A stretch of DNA of 64,000 bases. It comes from Sinimarinibacterium flocculans (GTDB lineage Bacteria; Pseudomonadota; Gammaproteobacteria; Nevskiales; Nevskiaceae). The position numbers and the translations under genes were made by a program. The stretch spans positions 62,001 through 126,000 of the forward strand of contig NZ_QICN01000013.1 in the NCBI RefSeq assembly GCF_003201205.1. The letters are read 5' to 3'. Under the pieces are notes generated by a model. That model saw only the letters and a program-made list of their open reading frames with translations. It was not told where the DNA came from and made no database searches. Below are positions 36,893-46,185 of the stretch, piece after piece. Numbering within the stretch: the stretch's first letter is position 1; every line of letters starts with the position of its first letter.

Positions 36893-39682
36893 TCACTCCA
36901 CGATGACGGTGGTGCGGTGGGTGGCTTGACCGCCCCGACCATCATCGACGCGCACCTCAAGCTGCACATCACCCGAGCAGTTTTCAGCGAGCTGCAATCG
37001 CGCGCCGGGTTGGTCGGCATCGATCAGATCGGCCACACAATTTGCGCCCGCCACCACCTGCCACTGCGCGGTGAGCGCGTCGAGGTCAGGGTCGGCCGCA
37101 ACGCTGAGCAGCGGCACCGAAGTGCCGGCCCTCGCCCATGCCGGCCCCGGCGCGCGTACCAGCGGCAGGGCATTGCCCGACGCTCCGCTGGCGACCGCTT
37201 CCGAGACGTACTCACGTGCAAAGCAAGGGCGTGGTCCACAAACATTGGTGAAGCGCTGACCGACCAAAAAATCGTAGCGCTGGATACCGCTGCTTAATTC
37301 GCGGCGCGGATTGCCGTGCGGGTCCTGCCCGATCCGCGGCGGGATGTTCCGGGTGGGCGATGGCGGCGTGCCGGCGTTGAAAGGGTTGTCGAGCGGGCCG
37401 ATGTCCCAGACCACCATCACCGAACCGTTGTCGCCGTCGACCGCCGCGGGCATGCCCCAGTACGGGTTCACGTTGGTGTGCCGCCCCGGCTCGGCGCCCG
37501 GCAGATGCACGCTGGCCGCCATGCTGCGGTTCATGACCTCGGCGGAAACGTCTGCAACCTGGTGGTCGCCAAAGGCCACATGCATCAGGATTTCCTTGTC
37601 TGGCGTGGGTGCCCCCAGCCCGGCGTAACCGTCCTGATTACGCAGGTCGTTGATGTAGCCGGTGTTCTCGCCACGTTCCCAGAGATTGCTGATCAGCGAG
37701 AACAGAAAGCTCTGGTCGAAGCTGTTGGGATAGGCGGCATACATGAAGATGCCGTAGAGGTCGAAATCGACACTGCGCCGCAGCAGCGTGGAGTAGTTCA
37801 TGCCGGGCACGCCGAAGGAGGCGCGCTCGATGTCGGGCGAGGTGGCCACCACCGGCGCACTGAGAATGCCGCCCTGGCTGTTGCCGTCGTAGAACAACCG
37901 ATCGGGCTCGAAAACCGGACGCCCGTCTGCGGTCTGGAAGGCCGGCGAACTCACGAGACCATCGGGGTGCTTCATCAGCCGGCCCATGAAATGCCAGTTG
38001 ATGATGCCCTGTTGCAGGCGGTCGCTGAGGCTGCGGAACTGCCCAAGCTCCAACAGGATGATCAAGGTCATGGGGACATCGCGCGTGGACATGCCGATCC
38101 AATCGATCGCGCAGTGCATGAAGTTCAGCTCGCGCAGCCGGGCCGTGCTGCTGCCGCCCACCTCGCCTTTGGCGCCGAGCAGGCCGTGTCCGTAGAGTGT
38201 GGCGGCGGCGGGCCGCACCCAGGTCTGTGGGTCATCGAAGCTGCCGACGGCGGTGCGTGGAATCTCGCACTGAAAGCGATATTCCTGCTCCGGCTGCAGC
38301 GGGTTGATCTGCGGAAATTCGCCACGCGGCAGGCCATAGTTGAGGCGTGAAAGCGGCAATTGGCCGATATCCCGCAGCAGCAAGCCCAGGGCATCGCCGG
38401 CCACGCCCCCGATTTGTTCAAGCGGCGGCACGCCAGTGCCCTCGATGGCGCCCAGCAGCGCTTCGACGCCTGCACAGTAGTCCACCAAGTCGCTGAGCAG
38501 CGGCAGGTTGTCGCACAGGCCGTCGGGCAGGTTCAGGAAGTTCGGCACCGTGAAACGACCTTCGATACGGCGGATGGTCGCACCATCGTCGAAATCCTCA
38601 ACACTGTCGATCTCGAAGTCCGGAGCGGCATCGCCCAGGATTTCGAGGGCGCGATCGCGCATGTGCAAGCTGCGGCCGGCAAGATTGCGCTTGCTGCGCA
38701 CGGTGAAGTCCCAGGCCAGATACAGCGACTCGCGCGCGACGCCGTGCTGGCCCAGGCGCGCGAAGATGTCTTCCATGGCCGCGCGCCGGTCGTTGACCGC
38801 GTCGAGGTCGCTGGCGTGGTTGTCGCGAAACACGCGAAAGTGGGGCCTTGCCGGCAAGGGCGCGCCACCGGCATCCACCAGATTGCGCATGGCGACGATG
38901 TAACGACGCCCTTCGGTGAAATTGATGCCCGGCCGGATGATGAGCGCAGGTGGATCGATCTTGAAGGCGCTGTTGGGCAACAGGCCGGTGCGGTCGAGCA
39001 GTTGCCCCAGCACATTGAAGACCGGGCCCAGCGCCGCGCTGCAGCCGGCGCCGACGGCGCCCAACAGTGGACCGAGGGGCCCGGTGGCATCGCCGATCAA
39101 ACTGCCCAAATCGCCGACGAGGCCGCAGGCGGGGGTGGCAGCGGTGCCACTTTGGTCGAACTCCACCCAGATGGGATGCCGCTGCAGGGTTTCGGCATCG
39201 ACGATGAGGATCGGCGCATCCGGCTCCAGCGAGGCCTCGATATCGGTGACGGGCGCCGCCCTGCTGCGATCGAGGTCCAGGTCGGGCACGTGGCTCAAAA
39301 TCATCTGGCCCGGCGAGAAGCCGTCGTCCTGATTCCACTCGGCGGGATTCACCGGCAGCAGGGCGATGTTCATCGGCATGCCGGCCAGGCGCAGATCGAG
39401 CCGCAGTCCAGTGTCGGTACCGGCATCGGGCCGCGTCAGGGCATTCGAGGGCCACGGAAACTGGCAGTAGGACGGATCGAGAAAATCACAGCCACGCAGG
39501 CTGGACGACAGGATGTCGCCGCGGATCTGGCTGTCGAGCGAGGCCGGATTCTGCGGAGGCAGGGCGGCGTTGCCGCTGGTGTCTGGCGCGGAGCTTGAGC
39601 CGCAGGCGCTGAGCAGCAGCAGCGACGGGACCAGGACGCTGAGCGCGCGCCGGCGCCCGACCAACATCGAGGCGAGCTTCAT
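36893..39682 (-). CDS. Lipase-like alpha/beta-hydrolase lipoprotein with Ig/PKD-like tail, uncharacterised
   Basis: The start overlaps the stop of the ceramidase-like gene by 4 bases (ATGA). The 929-residue protein has lipobox LLSACGSSS. I see an alpha/beta-hydrolase-like core: LYGHGLLGAKGE (oxyanion-type loop), FYDGNSQGGILSA with Ser602 in a nucleophile elbow, and LMHVAFGDHQV as the possible catalytic His region. An N-terminal half of ~450 residues (CQFPWPSNALTR, LIIRPGINFTEGRRYIVAMR) probably folds as Ig-like modules. The last ~85 residues look like a PKD/Ig repeat (LLSVAADPDLDALTAQW, VRVDDGRGGQATHRT). I do not recognise a named family; an ester or acyl hydrolase is the best guess. Confidence 0.72.
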   Translation of the reverse strand: MKLASMLVGRRRALSVLVPSLLLLSACGSSSAPDTSGNAALPPQNPASLDSQIRGDILSSSLRGCDFLDPSYCQFPWPSNALTRPDAGTDTGLRLDLRLAGMPMNIALLPVNPAEWNQDDGFSPGQMILSHVPDLDLDRSRAAPVTDIEASLEPDAPILIVDAETLQRHPIWVEFDQSGTAATPACGLVGDLGSLIGDATGPLGPLLGAVGAGCSAALGPVFNVLGQLLDRTGLLPNSAFKIDPPALIIRPGINFTEGRRYIVAMRNLVDAGGAPLPARPHFRVFRDNHASDLDAVNDRRAAMEDIFARLGQHGVARESLYLAWDFTVRSKRNLAGRSLHMRDRALEILGDAAPDFEIDSVEDFDDGATIRRIEGRFTVPNFLNLPDGLCDNLPLLSDLVDYCAGVEALLGAIEGTGVPPLEQIGGVAGDALGLLLRDIGQLPLSRLNYGLPRGEFPQINPLQPEQEYRFQCEIPRTAVGSFDDPQTWVRPAAATLYGHGLLGAKGEVGGSSTARLRELNFMHCAIDWIGMSTRDVPMTLIILLELGQFRSLSDRLQQGIINWHFMGRLMKHPDGLVSSPAFQTADGRPVFEPDRLFYDGNSQGGILSAPVVATSPDIERASFGVPGMNYSTLLRRSVDFDLYGIFMYAAYPNSFDQSFLFSLISNLWERGENTGYINDLRNQDGYAGLGAPTPDKEILMHVAFGDHQVADVSAEVMNRSMAASVHLPGAEPGRHTNVNPYWGMPAAVDGDNGSVMVVWDIGPLDNPFNAGTPPSPTRNIPPRIGQDPHGNPRRELSSGIQRYDFLVGQRFTNVCGPRPCFAREYVSEAVASGASGNALPLVRAPGPAWARAGTSVPLLSVAADPDLDALTAQWQVVAGANCVADLIDADQPGARLQLAENCSGDVQLEVRVDDGRGGQATHRTTVIVE

Positions 39683-41550
39683 GGCAATGTCCCTGTAACC
39701 GGGGCTGCGTTCGCACCGAGCACCTGCGACGGCGACAGCCAACCGAGAATGAACGAGTTGCGCAGGTAGACCAGCACGCGAGCAATCAGGCAATCCGTCG
39801 ATGACGGCTCCGTGAGGCAGGCCGACAGGGGATCGCCACCCAGCTCGGCCATCGGCGCGTCAAAGAGCGGCCGGTAGGCCTGCAGCATCAGCAGCGGCGC
39901 CGTGAGGGCACCGAGGGACACCAGCTCTTCATAGGGGTCGGAGCCCGCGAGAATCTCGCCGACCACGAACTCATCGAGCGGGATGATGTAACCGAAGGAA
40001 TTCTGCGTGAGGCCGAGCAGCATGGTGTGCGATGCCGACGACAGCGCGCGGATATCCTGCCCCAGGGTATTCGTGGCCTCCCCTGGGATGGTCACCATCT
40101 CCAGCCCCAAGCCGTTCGGATCGCCAATGGTCACGCGACTGACCGGCGTGGACACACTCAGCGCAAGCTGCGGCAGCGCCGCATCGATCTCGGCGAGCAG
40201 CTCCCCGAGGGGGCCGAGCGGCTCGATGAGGGGCAGATTGATCAGGTCGCCGGCACCGATCAGCGGCAGCGCTTCGATGACGTCGAGCAGCGGGCCGACG
40301 ACCGGCAGCCCGCCGAGCACATCCCCCAGCAGCTGCGTGTCCTCAAAGGGCGGCAACAACGCAAACTGGTAATAGCCATCAAAACTGCCCAGCACGCCGG
40401 CCAACAAGAACAGCGGGTTCAGCAACGGGAGCAGCACTGTTTCCGAACGAAAGGCGAGCGTCGGTGGCAACTCGACGGCCGCCTGCGGCCAGGCTTCGAG
40501 GAGACGCTCGGCAATGGCCTCACCGCGCAGACGCGAGCGCGTATAACGGTCGTCGGCGTCAGGCCCTTGATTGCTGGCGTCCGCAATGGCCCCGTTGTAG
40601 AACAGTGCGGTCCCGCCATGCGCCCGCTCGATCGCATCAATCACACCCACGACGTAATCCGGGTGCGGAATCCGTGGATTCTCGCCGGCGCCGATGTTGG
40701 TCGGATGGGCGTTGTATTGCACGATCGAGCCGATGGCCGCACCGTCGCCGGCCCGCGCAGCCTGCAGCATCATCAGGCTGTCGTCGGCCTGCTCGCTGCC
40801 CAGAATCCGGGCGCGCCGGTAGCTGTTGAACTCCGGCGCGCTCGTCTCCATCACGCGCAGGCGTGCCGGTTCGCGGTTGGCCAGCGCAGTCTGCGCCGCG
40901 CGCACGCCGGCCTGATAAAGGCCCGGCTGCAGCGGGTCGTCGTTGTCCAGCCAGCTGCGTGGAACGCCGCCCCACAGGCCCTGCAAATCCGGCCCGGCGT
41001 GGGTATGCGTCGATCCGAGCAGGATGTTGTTCGGCGGCAGGCCCGTGGCCACCGAGATGCGCTCGCGCATCTCGCGCTGAATGGTATTGCCGGTGCCCAC
41101 CGCATCCAGCGTCAGGAACAGGACATCCTCCGCCGCCAGATCGGATTCGGCGCTTGAAATCACCATCGCCCGCAGCCAGATAGGCTCAGGGCCAAACGGC
41201 CCCTCGTAGACGGTGGCACCGGCAGGCGGATTGGCGAACAGATTGTTGAGAAGATCGGGAAGGGCCGGAAACGGCCCCAGCCCGAAGCCGCCAAGATGAA
41301 AATACTGGGTTGTGCTGCGCCCCAGCGGTCGTGACTCCTCGACCCCCATCACCTGGTTCACGCTCGGCGGCACGGCGATGGTGGCGGCGCCAGCCCTGAG
41401 CAGGCGCTGATCGCCGACGCCGGGGGACGGGGCGAGCCCCGCCTCGGGCACTGCGCTCGAACCACAGCCGGCCTGCAGTGCCAGACTCAAGACCACGGCC
41501 AGGCCAAGCGGGTTGCGCGCCGCCCGCGAGTCTGACGTCGCGGATGCCAT
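39679..41550 (-). CDS. Neutral ceramidase-like lipoprotein (divergent)
   Basis: ATG 41550 gives 623 residues with a signal ending ALQAGCGSS. The N-terminal domain follows the ceramidase plan: GAATIAVPP, VLFLTLDAVGTG, ILLGSTHTHAGPDLQG (zinc His), IVQYNAHPTN (zinc His) and FYNGAIADASNQGPD, where Ser-Asn lines up with the family GDxSPN nucleophile but the Pro is missing. It lacks the DITGPV opening of true ceramidases and the C-terminal Ig domain is not evident, so a different N-acyl substrate is possible. Like the ceramidase at 2244 it contains a Leu/Gly/Pro-rich insert around residues 370-440. It is 17 bases after the DUF6351 gene and overlaps the lipase-like gene. Confidence 0.75.
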   Translation of the reverse strand: MASATSDSRAARNPLGLAVVLSLALQAGCGSSAVPEAGLAPSPGVGDQRLLRAGAATIAVPPSVNQVMGVEESRPLGRSTTQYFHLGGFGLGPFPALPDLLNNLFANPPAGATVYEGPFGPEPIWLRAMVISSAESDLAAEDVLFLTLDAVGTGNTIQREMRERISVATGLPPNNILLGSTHTHAGPDLQGLWGGVPRSWLDNDDPLQPGLYQAGVRAAQTALANREPARLRVMETSAPEFNSYRRARILGSEQADDSLMMLQAARAGDGAAIGSIVQYNAHPTNIGAGENPRIPHPDYVVGVIDAIERAHGGTALFYNGAIADASNQGPDADDRYTRSRLRGEAIAERLLEAWPQAAVELPPTLAFRSETVLLPLLNPLFLLAGVLGSFDGYYQFALLPPFEDTQLLGDVLGGLPVVGPLLDVIEALPLIGAGDLINLPLIEPLGPLGELLAEIDAALPQLALSVSTPVSRVTIGDPNGLGLEMVTIPGEATNTLGQDIRALSSASHTMLLGLTQNSFGYIIPLDEFVVGEILAGSDPYEELVSLGALTAPLLMLQAYRPLFDAPMAELGGDPLSACLTEPSSTDCLIARVLVYLRNSFILGWLSPSQVLGANAAPVTGTLP

Positions 41551-41567
41551 GTTCGCAGCCCCCGATC

Positions 41568-44012
41568 TCAGTTGGCTGCGGCGGCGCGTGCCACCCGCCA
41601 CTTCAGGCTGATCGGTTCCTCCAGCAGCTCACGGCCACCCATGGACGGCCAGAGCAGGCTGGACCCCGTGTCTCCGACCGACGGACGGCTGTAATCGCAG
41701 ACGCCGTCGGGGAAAACCGCCATCAACTCGCCCAGCTGGGCGCTGCTCAGCGCCTCGCTGTAGTCCCGCGGGTCCACCGGCTTGAGCTGACATTTCACCA
41801 CGTCATCGCTCATCGGCATGCCGGCCACGATGCGCGGTGTATCGACGACCGGCAGCAGTGTATTGCACAGCGCCAGGCCCGCCGGGCCTGGCACATCGAT
41901 GCGCAGCTGCAGGCCGGGTCCGGTCGGGGTCACGCCCGGCAGCCCGATCACCGACTCGATCGTGGGCAGAATCGGCAGCTCCAGACCCAGCGGCAGGATC
42001 ACCGTCAGCGCACCCAACTCGAGACGGCCGCCGAGTACGCCGACCGAACAGGCGTCGCCCGCGGTCGCAGGCTTGCTGTTGAGCACGGTTTGCACGCGGT
42101 TGCGATCGAAGCCGGCAACCGCCTCGGCGGCGTTGATGTTGTCCAGCCAGCGATCCATGACCACGAAGTTGTCAGGCGGCGTCACCACGCCGCGCTTGAT
42201 GCTGTAGGTATCGCTACCGCCGGGGCGCGTCTGCAGCCGCGCGCGCAGGTTGAACGGCCGCACCGATTCGTGAATGTTGAGCACCGGAATGAGGTCGAGG
42301 TAGGCGGCGGAATCGATGAACGGCGTTTGCTCCAGTGCACCGCGGCCGACGACCGCGCCAAGACGATAGAGGCGGCGGGCGACGTCGTCATCCATCACCA
42401 TGCGGCCCTCAACGCCCGGCACGACGTTGCCGTCGATGTCGTAGCCGCCGATATTGCGGTTGAGGTCGATGAACTCCTCGAAGCTGATGAGCCCCCGGTT
42501 GAAGGCCTGCAGGCCGTACTGCACGCCGCGGTTGTCCAGCGGACGGCGCGCGAAGCCGGTGTCCGGGTCAATGCCGAAGATGTTGACCAAGCCGTCCTGC
42601 AAAGTGCAGCGCGGTCCGTCGGGCCGCTCGACCGGGTCGTAACGGATGTCGCCCGGCACCCCGCAGCCGCTGCCGGCCGTGGGAATCAGCCGGTCGACGA
42701 AGGTGCTTTCCCAAGACGTGCAGATATCGTTGAGCGGCAGGCCGGTCAGCACGTTGTGCCCGTTCACCGCCCAGCGCTTGGGGCCGAGCCAGTTCAGATT
42801 GCTGCGCTCGTAGTAGGCATTGAGCAATCCGCAATCCGCGACCGTCATCGCGGTGGAAGGGATGTCGGCAAAGGTGGCGATCGTCAACCCGGCCGAGATC
42901 AGCCCCGGCGCGTTGTTGGCCGCGTTGATCTGCTGCATCGCCGCGCCCGAGCCATTGGTGCCGATGAAGCGGTTGATCAGGCCGTAGCGCTCGATGATGT
43001 GCTCCTTGGTCATCATCGTGCTCTCGATGCTCAAGAGCGGATTGCAGTGATTGCCGTAGGCCGACAGGGTGTTGTGGACCGTGATGTCGCCATTGCCGAG
43101 GCGGTCCGACACGCCCATCAGGATGATGAGGATGTTGTCGTCCGACAGCTCGGCGAGATTGGGGAAGCCGCCCAATACGAAGTCCGGCGTGCTGCTGCCC
43201 TGCTGAAAGCCCACTCCGCAGGACTCGCCGTACACGTAATACACATTGCCGTTCCACAAGCTCGCTTCGAAGCGATCGGGATCAAAGCGCGCCGCCGCGT
43301 CGCGCGCCAGCGGATCGTCCAGAACCGCCATGCGCGCGATGCCGCGGTTGATCGGCCGCGTCTCCACGCGCACCACCCACGGCACGCTTTCGCCGTGGGT
43401 GGTGCGCGTGCCCATGGTGTCCGGCGGGTAGCTGTCGAAAGGCGGTTCGAGCTCGGTGAACCCGACTAGGCTGCGCGCAAACCACTGATAGCGCGGCTCG
43501 AACGAGCAATGCTCGTCCAGGGGCTCGCCCAGCCCGGACGGCTCGGTGCGGCAGAAGAAGGGCTGTTGATGCGGCCCCGAAATTACCGGTCCAGTCGACG
43601 GGTGGTTGCGCACCTCCAGTACGGCGCTGCGGATTCCGCCCGGGCCTGAGGCTTGTGCGCCAATCTGGTTGACGCCCTCGACGAGCCCCTCGACCAGACC
43701 GACCCATTGGCCGTCCTCGCGCAGCGAGAACGCGCCGCTGACATCGACGCTGTTGCGGCTCACGGTGAGCCGGTCGTCCGGGGCGAGTCCGCGCACCGCC
43801 ACCAGCACATCGCCCCCGGTGACCGCGTCCGGCAGGGCGGACAGGGTCAGCAAGTCGAACTCACCCGGCTGCAGCGGTTCGGTTTTCAGGGTGTGGTAAT
43901 CGGCATCGACGGTCTTTTGAAAGCCCTCGTCGAAGCCGACCGGATCGCTGCCGTCACACGCCATCAGAAGTGCGGCGCCGACGCACGCGGCTCCAAATCC
44001 CGGCTTGATCAT
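41568..44012 (-). CDS. DUF6351-type lipoprotein, putative hydrolase
   Basis: An 814-residue protein; AGGGGAGAG 5 bases before ATG 44012 supports the start. The signal ends LLMACDGSD, with Asp after the Cys. The region NHPSTGPVISGPHQQPFFC is typical of DUF6351 proteins. A sequence resembling a nucleophile elbow, IGTNGSGAAMQQ, is followed by helices, and WWxx-type Trp blocks and several Cys pairs (CGVGF, CTLQDG, CQLKPVDP) suggest an extracytoplasmic enzyme. By the elbow and the operon context (ceramidase-like, lipase-like, acylase) it is probably an alpha/beta-hydrolase acting on an ester or polyester, but no reaction is known to me for this family. Confidence 0.75.
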   Translation of the reverse strand: MIKPGFGAACVGAALLMACDGSDPVGFDEGFQKTVDADYHTLKTEPLQPGEFDLLTLSALPDAVTGGDVLVAVRGLAPDDRLTVSRNSVDVSGAFSLREDGQWVGLVEGLVEGVNQIGAQASGPGGIRSAVLEVRNHPSTGPVISGPHQQPFFCRTEPSGLGEPLDEHCSFEPRYQWFARSLVGFTELEPPFDSYPPDTMGTRTTHGESVPWVVRVETRPINRGIARMAVLDDPLARDAAARFDPDRFEASLWNGNVYYVYGESCGVGFQQGSSTPDFVLGGFPNLAELSDDNILIILMGVSDRLGNGDITVHNTLSAYGNHCNPLLSIESTMMTKEHIIERYGLINRFIGTNGSGAAMQQINAANNAPGLISAGLTIATFADIPSTAMTVADCGLLNAYYERSNLNWLGPKRWAVNGHNVLTGLPLNDICTSWESTFVDRLIPTAGSGCGVPGDIRYDPVERPDGPRCTLQDGLVNIFGIDPDTGFARRPLDNRGVQYGLQAFNRGLISFEEFIDLNRNIGGYDIDGNVVPGVEGRMVMDDDVARRLYRLGAVVGRGALEQTPFIDSAAYLDLIPVLNIHESVRPFNLRARLQTRPGGSDTYSIKRGVVTPPDNFVVMDRWLDNINAAEAVAGFDRNRVQTVLNSKPATAGDACSVGVLGGRLELGALTVILPLGLELPILPTIESVIGLPGVTPTGPGLQLRIDVPGPAGLALCNTLLPVVDTPRIVAGMPMSDDVVKCQLKPVDPRDYSEALSSAQLGELMAVFPDGVCDYSRPSVGDTGSSLLWPSMGGRELLEEPISLKWRVARAAAAN

Positions 44013-44138
44013 GGTCTCTCCCCTCTACTTCGTCGCGATCCTGCGCTGAGAATAGCCGCTACGCAAGCGCTGCAGACCGTCTGGATGGATGAATTCGCGC
44101 CGCAACCCTTGCCGGTTTTCTGCGTGAGCGCCGCTGCG

Positions 44139-45971
44139 TCATGGCCCGAGTATCGGCAGCTTGACCGTGCCTCCTACGGTGACCGGTGTGGGCACGCGCG
44201 CAAACGACGAGAAGAATTGCGGGTGGAAGGGCATGATCAGAAGCCCGATGGTGTCGCCCGGTTGCAGCTCCACGCTGACGCCGGCAAGCGGAAACTCCTG
44301 CAGCCCCCCCTCGCGGTTCGGCATCACCTGCTCATGCAGCAGTCCCACATCTCCCCCCATGCGCCTGACGCCGATGCCGTAGTACAAAATCGGCGCGGCC
44401 AGATCGCTGCCGCTGACGAACAGACTCACCTCCGGAATGCCCGCCACGACAGTCCGCTGTTCGGCGGTGAGCAGGGGGGCAAAGTTTTCGAACGTCAACA
44501 GCTCGTTCAACAGTTGCGGAGGCAGCAGATTCAACAGCTCGGGGATGACGGCGGCAAAGTCTTCCGTGGGGTTGCGCAGACCGCTAACCAAGGCTTCGAC
44601 CAGGCTCGCCGTGTTGCCCGGCAGCTGTGCGAGGAGGCCCTGCAGCACGGCCGGCTCGAGCGTCTGCAGCAGCCCCAGAACCGCACCGGGCAACAGCCCG
44701 GTGACGACGGTCTGATCCGCGGCAACGAAAGGGCTTCCGCCCGTCGGCACAGCGTCGAGGACGACCCCGCTTGTGGTGCTTTGGGTGATGCAGACCTTGG
44801 GTATCGCCTGCGCGGGCCGCACACCGCGCAGCTTCTCGTTGAGAAAGTCGAACATCATCGTCGGCACATTGAGCCGCCGATCGCCACACTGCACATCAAA
44901 CTCGACACCGAAGAGGATCTGATTGCCGGACTGCTGCAACAGCGGAATGATGTGACCGTCGCGCTGCAGCAGCAGGCGGGTATCGGCGCCGGTGGCGTCC
45001 AGACACTGTGCCATCCACACGGCCTCGTTGGCATTGAACAGCTGGTCGTGCAGACCCTGCACAAAGAAGGCATCGACCTTTGGCGCCGTCCGCCCGTCCT
45101 CGCGACGGCCCTCGCAGAAGGACGCCAGGCCGTTGTTCGCCAACCGTCGCTGCGAGTCCTCGCCCAGCTCATTGAGCAACAGCCCTTCGAACAGCGCGCG
45201 ATAGATGAAGGGGTCTGCAATACCGGAGATGACGCTGGAGCCGACCAATACCGTGGCCCAAAGCGACTTGGGGACCCCGCCGGGCATCAGGCTATAGGTC
45301 AGGTCATACCAGGTGGCGGTCGGCACGATCGCATCGATGCGTGAGTCCACCGCCGCGCCAATCGTCTGAAAGCCTCCGCCGTAGGACAGGCCGAGTCCGC
45401 CTACCACAGGATCGCCCTGCCAACGGGCGAGATGCGGGCTCAGATGATCGACCGCCCAGTCGATAATCGCGGCCACGTCCCGGCCCTCGAAGTCGGGGTC
45501 CTGCACCTTGACTTGGCCTTGCGAGCGGCCCCAGCCGCGCTGATCGAAGGAGATCACAAAATACCCTTCGTTCCAGGCCTTCTCGGCGGCTGCCGCCGGC
45601 GCATCGCCGAAGACCACGTCCGTCACCGGGTTGGTGTCGAAACTGCGGATGCCGAACAGGCCCCACCCATGGCTGTGCAAGACCAGCGGCGCTGGCGTAT
45701 TCGCCGGCAGCTCAGGCTGAAAGACCGTGAAAAAGATCTCCGCCCCGTCGAATGACGGCATCGACACGGTATAAGAGGTCTTCTGCAGAGGCGCGCCACC
45801 GCCCTCGAGCCGGCGAGGGAAACTCGAATCGCCTCCGTCTTCGCGGGGTGAATCGCTACCGCCGCAGGCGGATAGCGTCACCAGCGCGACAACAGCCAGC
45901 GCCGACCAGATTTTTCGGGCTCGCCCGAACAACACGCCGCCCATACTGACAATTAGCCACAGCACGCCCAT
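44139..45971 (-). CDS. S15/CocE-like alpha/beta-hydrolase lipoprotein
   Basis: ATG 45971 (AGGATGG upstream) gives 610 residues; ATG 45944 is an alternative with a shorter n-region and no clear ribosome site. Lipobox: VTLSACGGSD. The X-Pro dipeptidyl-peptidase/CocE-type core includes VLHSHGWGL, FVISFDQRGWGRSQG, DVAAIIDWAV, GGLGLSYGGGFQT with the nucleophile Ser, FFVQGLHDQLFNANEA (acid Asp) and LLLQRDGHIIP (His). The C-terminal domain (LEPAVLQGLLAQLPG onward) has the jelly-roll-like ending seen in the family. It probably cleaves an ester or amide of an acyl chain. It is the first gene of the - strand acyl-hydrolase run. Confidence 0.85.
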   Translation of the reverse strand: MGVLWLIVSMGGVLFGRARKIWSALAVVALVTLSACGGSDSPREDGGDSSFPRRLEGGGAPLQKTSYTVSMPSFDGAEIFFTVFQPELPANTPAPLVLHSHGWGLFGIRSFDTNPVTDVVFGDAPAAAAEKAWNEGYFVISFDQRGWGRSQGQVKVQDPDFEGRDVAAIIDWAVDHLSPHLARWQGDPVVGGLGLSYGGGFQTIGAAVDSRIDAIVPTATWYDLTYSLMPGGVPKSLWATVLVGSSVISGIADPFIYRALFEGLLLNELGEDSQRRLANNGLASFCEGRREDGRTAPKVDAFFVQGLHDQLFNANEAVWMAQCLDATGADTRLLLQRDGHIIPLLQQSGNQILFGVEFDVQCGDRRLNVPTMMFDFLNEKLRGVRPAQAIPKVCITQSTTSGVVLDAVPTGGSPFVAADQTVVTGLLPGAVLGLLQTLEPAVLQGLLAQLPGNTASLVEALVSGLRNPTEDFAAVIPELLNLLPPQLLNELLTFENFAPLLTAEQRTVVAGIPEVSLFVSGSDLAAPILYYGIGVRRMGGDVGLLHEQVMPNREGGLQEFPLAGVSVELQPGDTIGLLIMPFHPQFFSSFARVPTPVTVGGTVKLPILGP

Positions 45972-46185
45972 CTCCAGTCCATCCTGCCGACGAACGAACG
46001 GCTGCACTAGAAGCCGCTTTGTCGAGCGGCTGCTGTGAACCCATCCAGTAATGCGAAGCAGCATAAGTCCGTCATATCTCTATGCGACTCATTAGGATAC
46101 GGCGTCAGCCGCGATTCGTCACGGCCACTGCTCGAGACTGACGAACCGGCGCAAACTGCGATCGCGTACCACGTGGGGGGAGACC

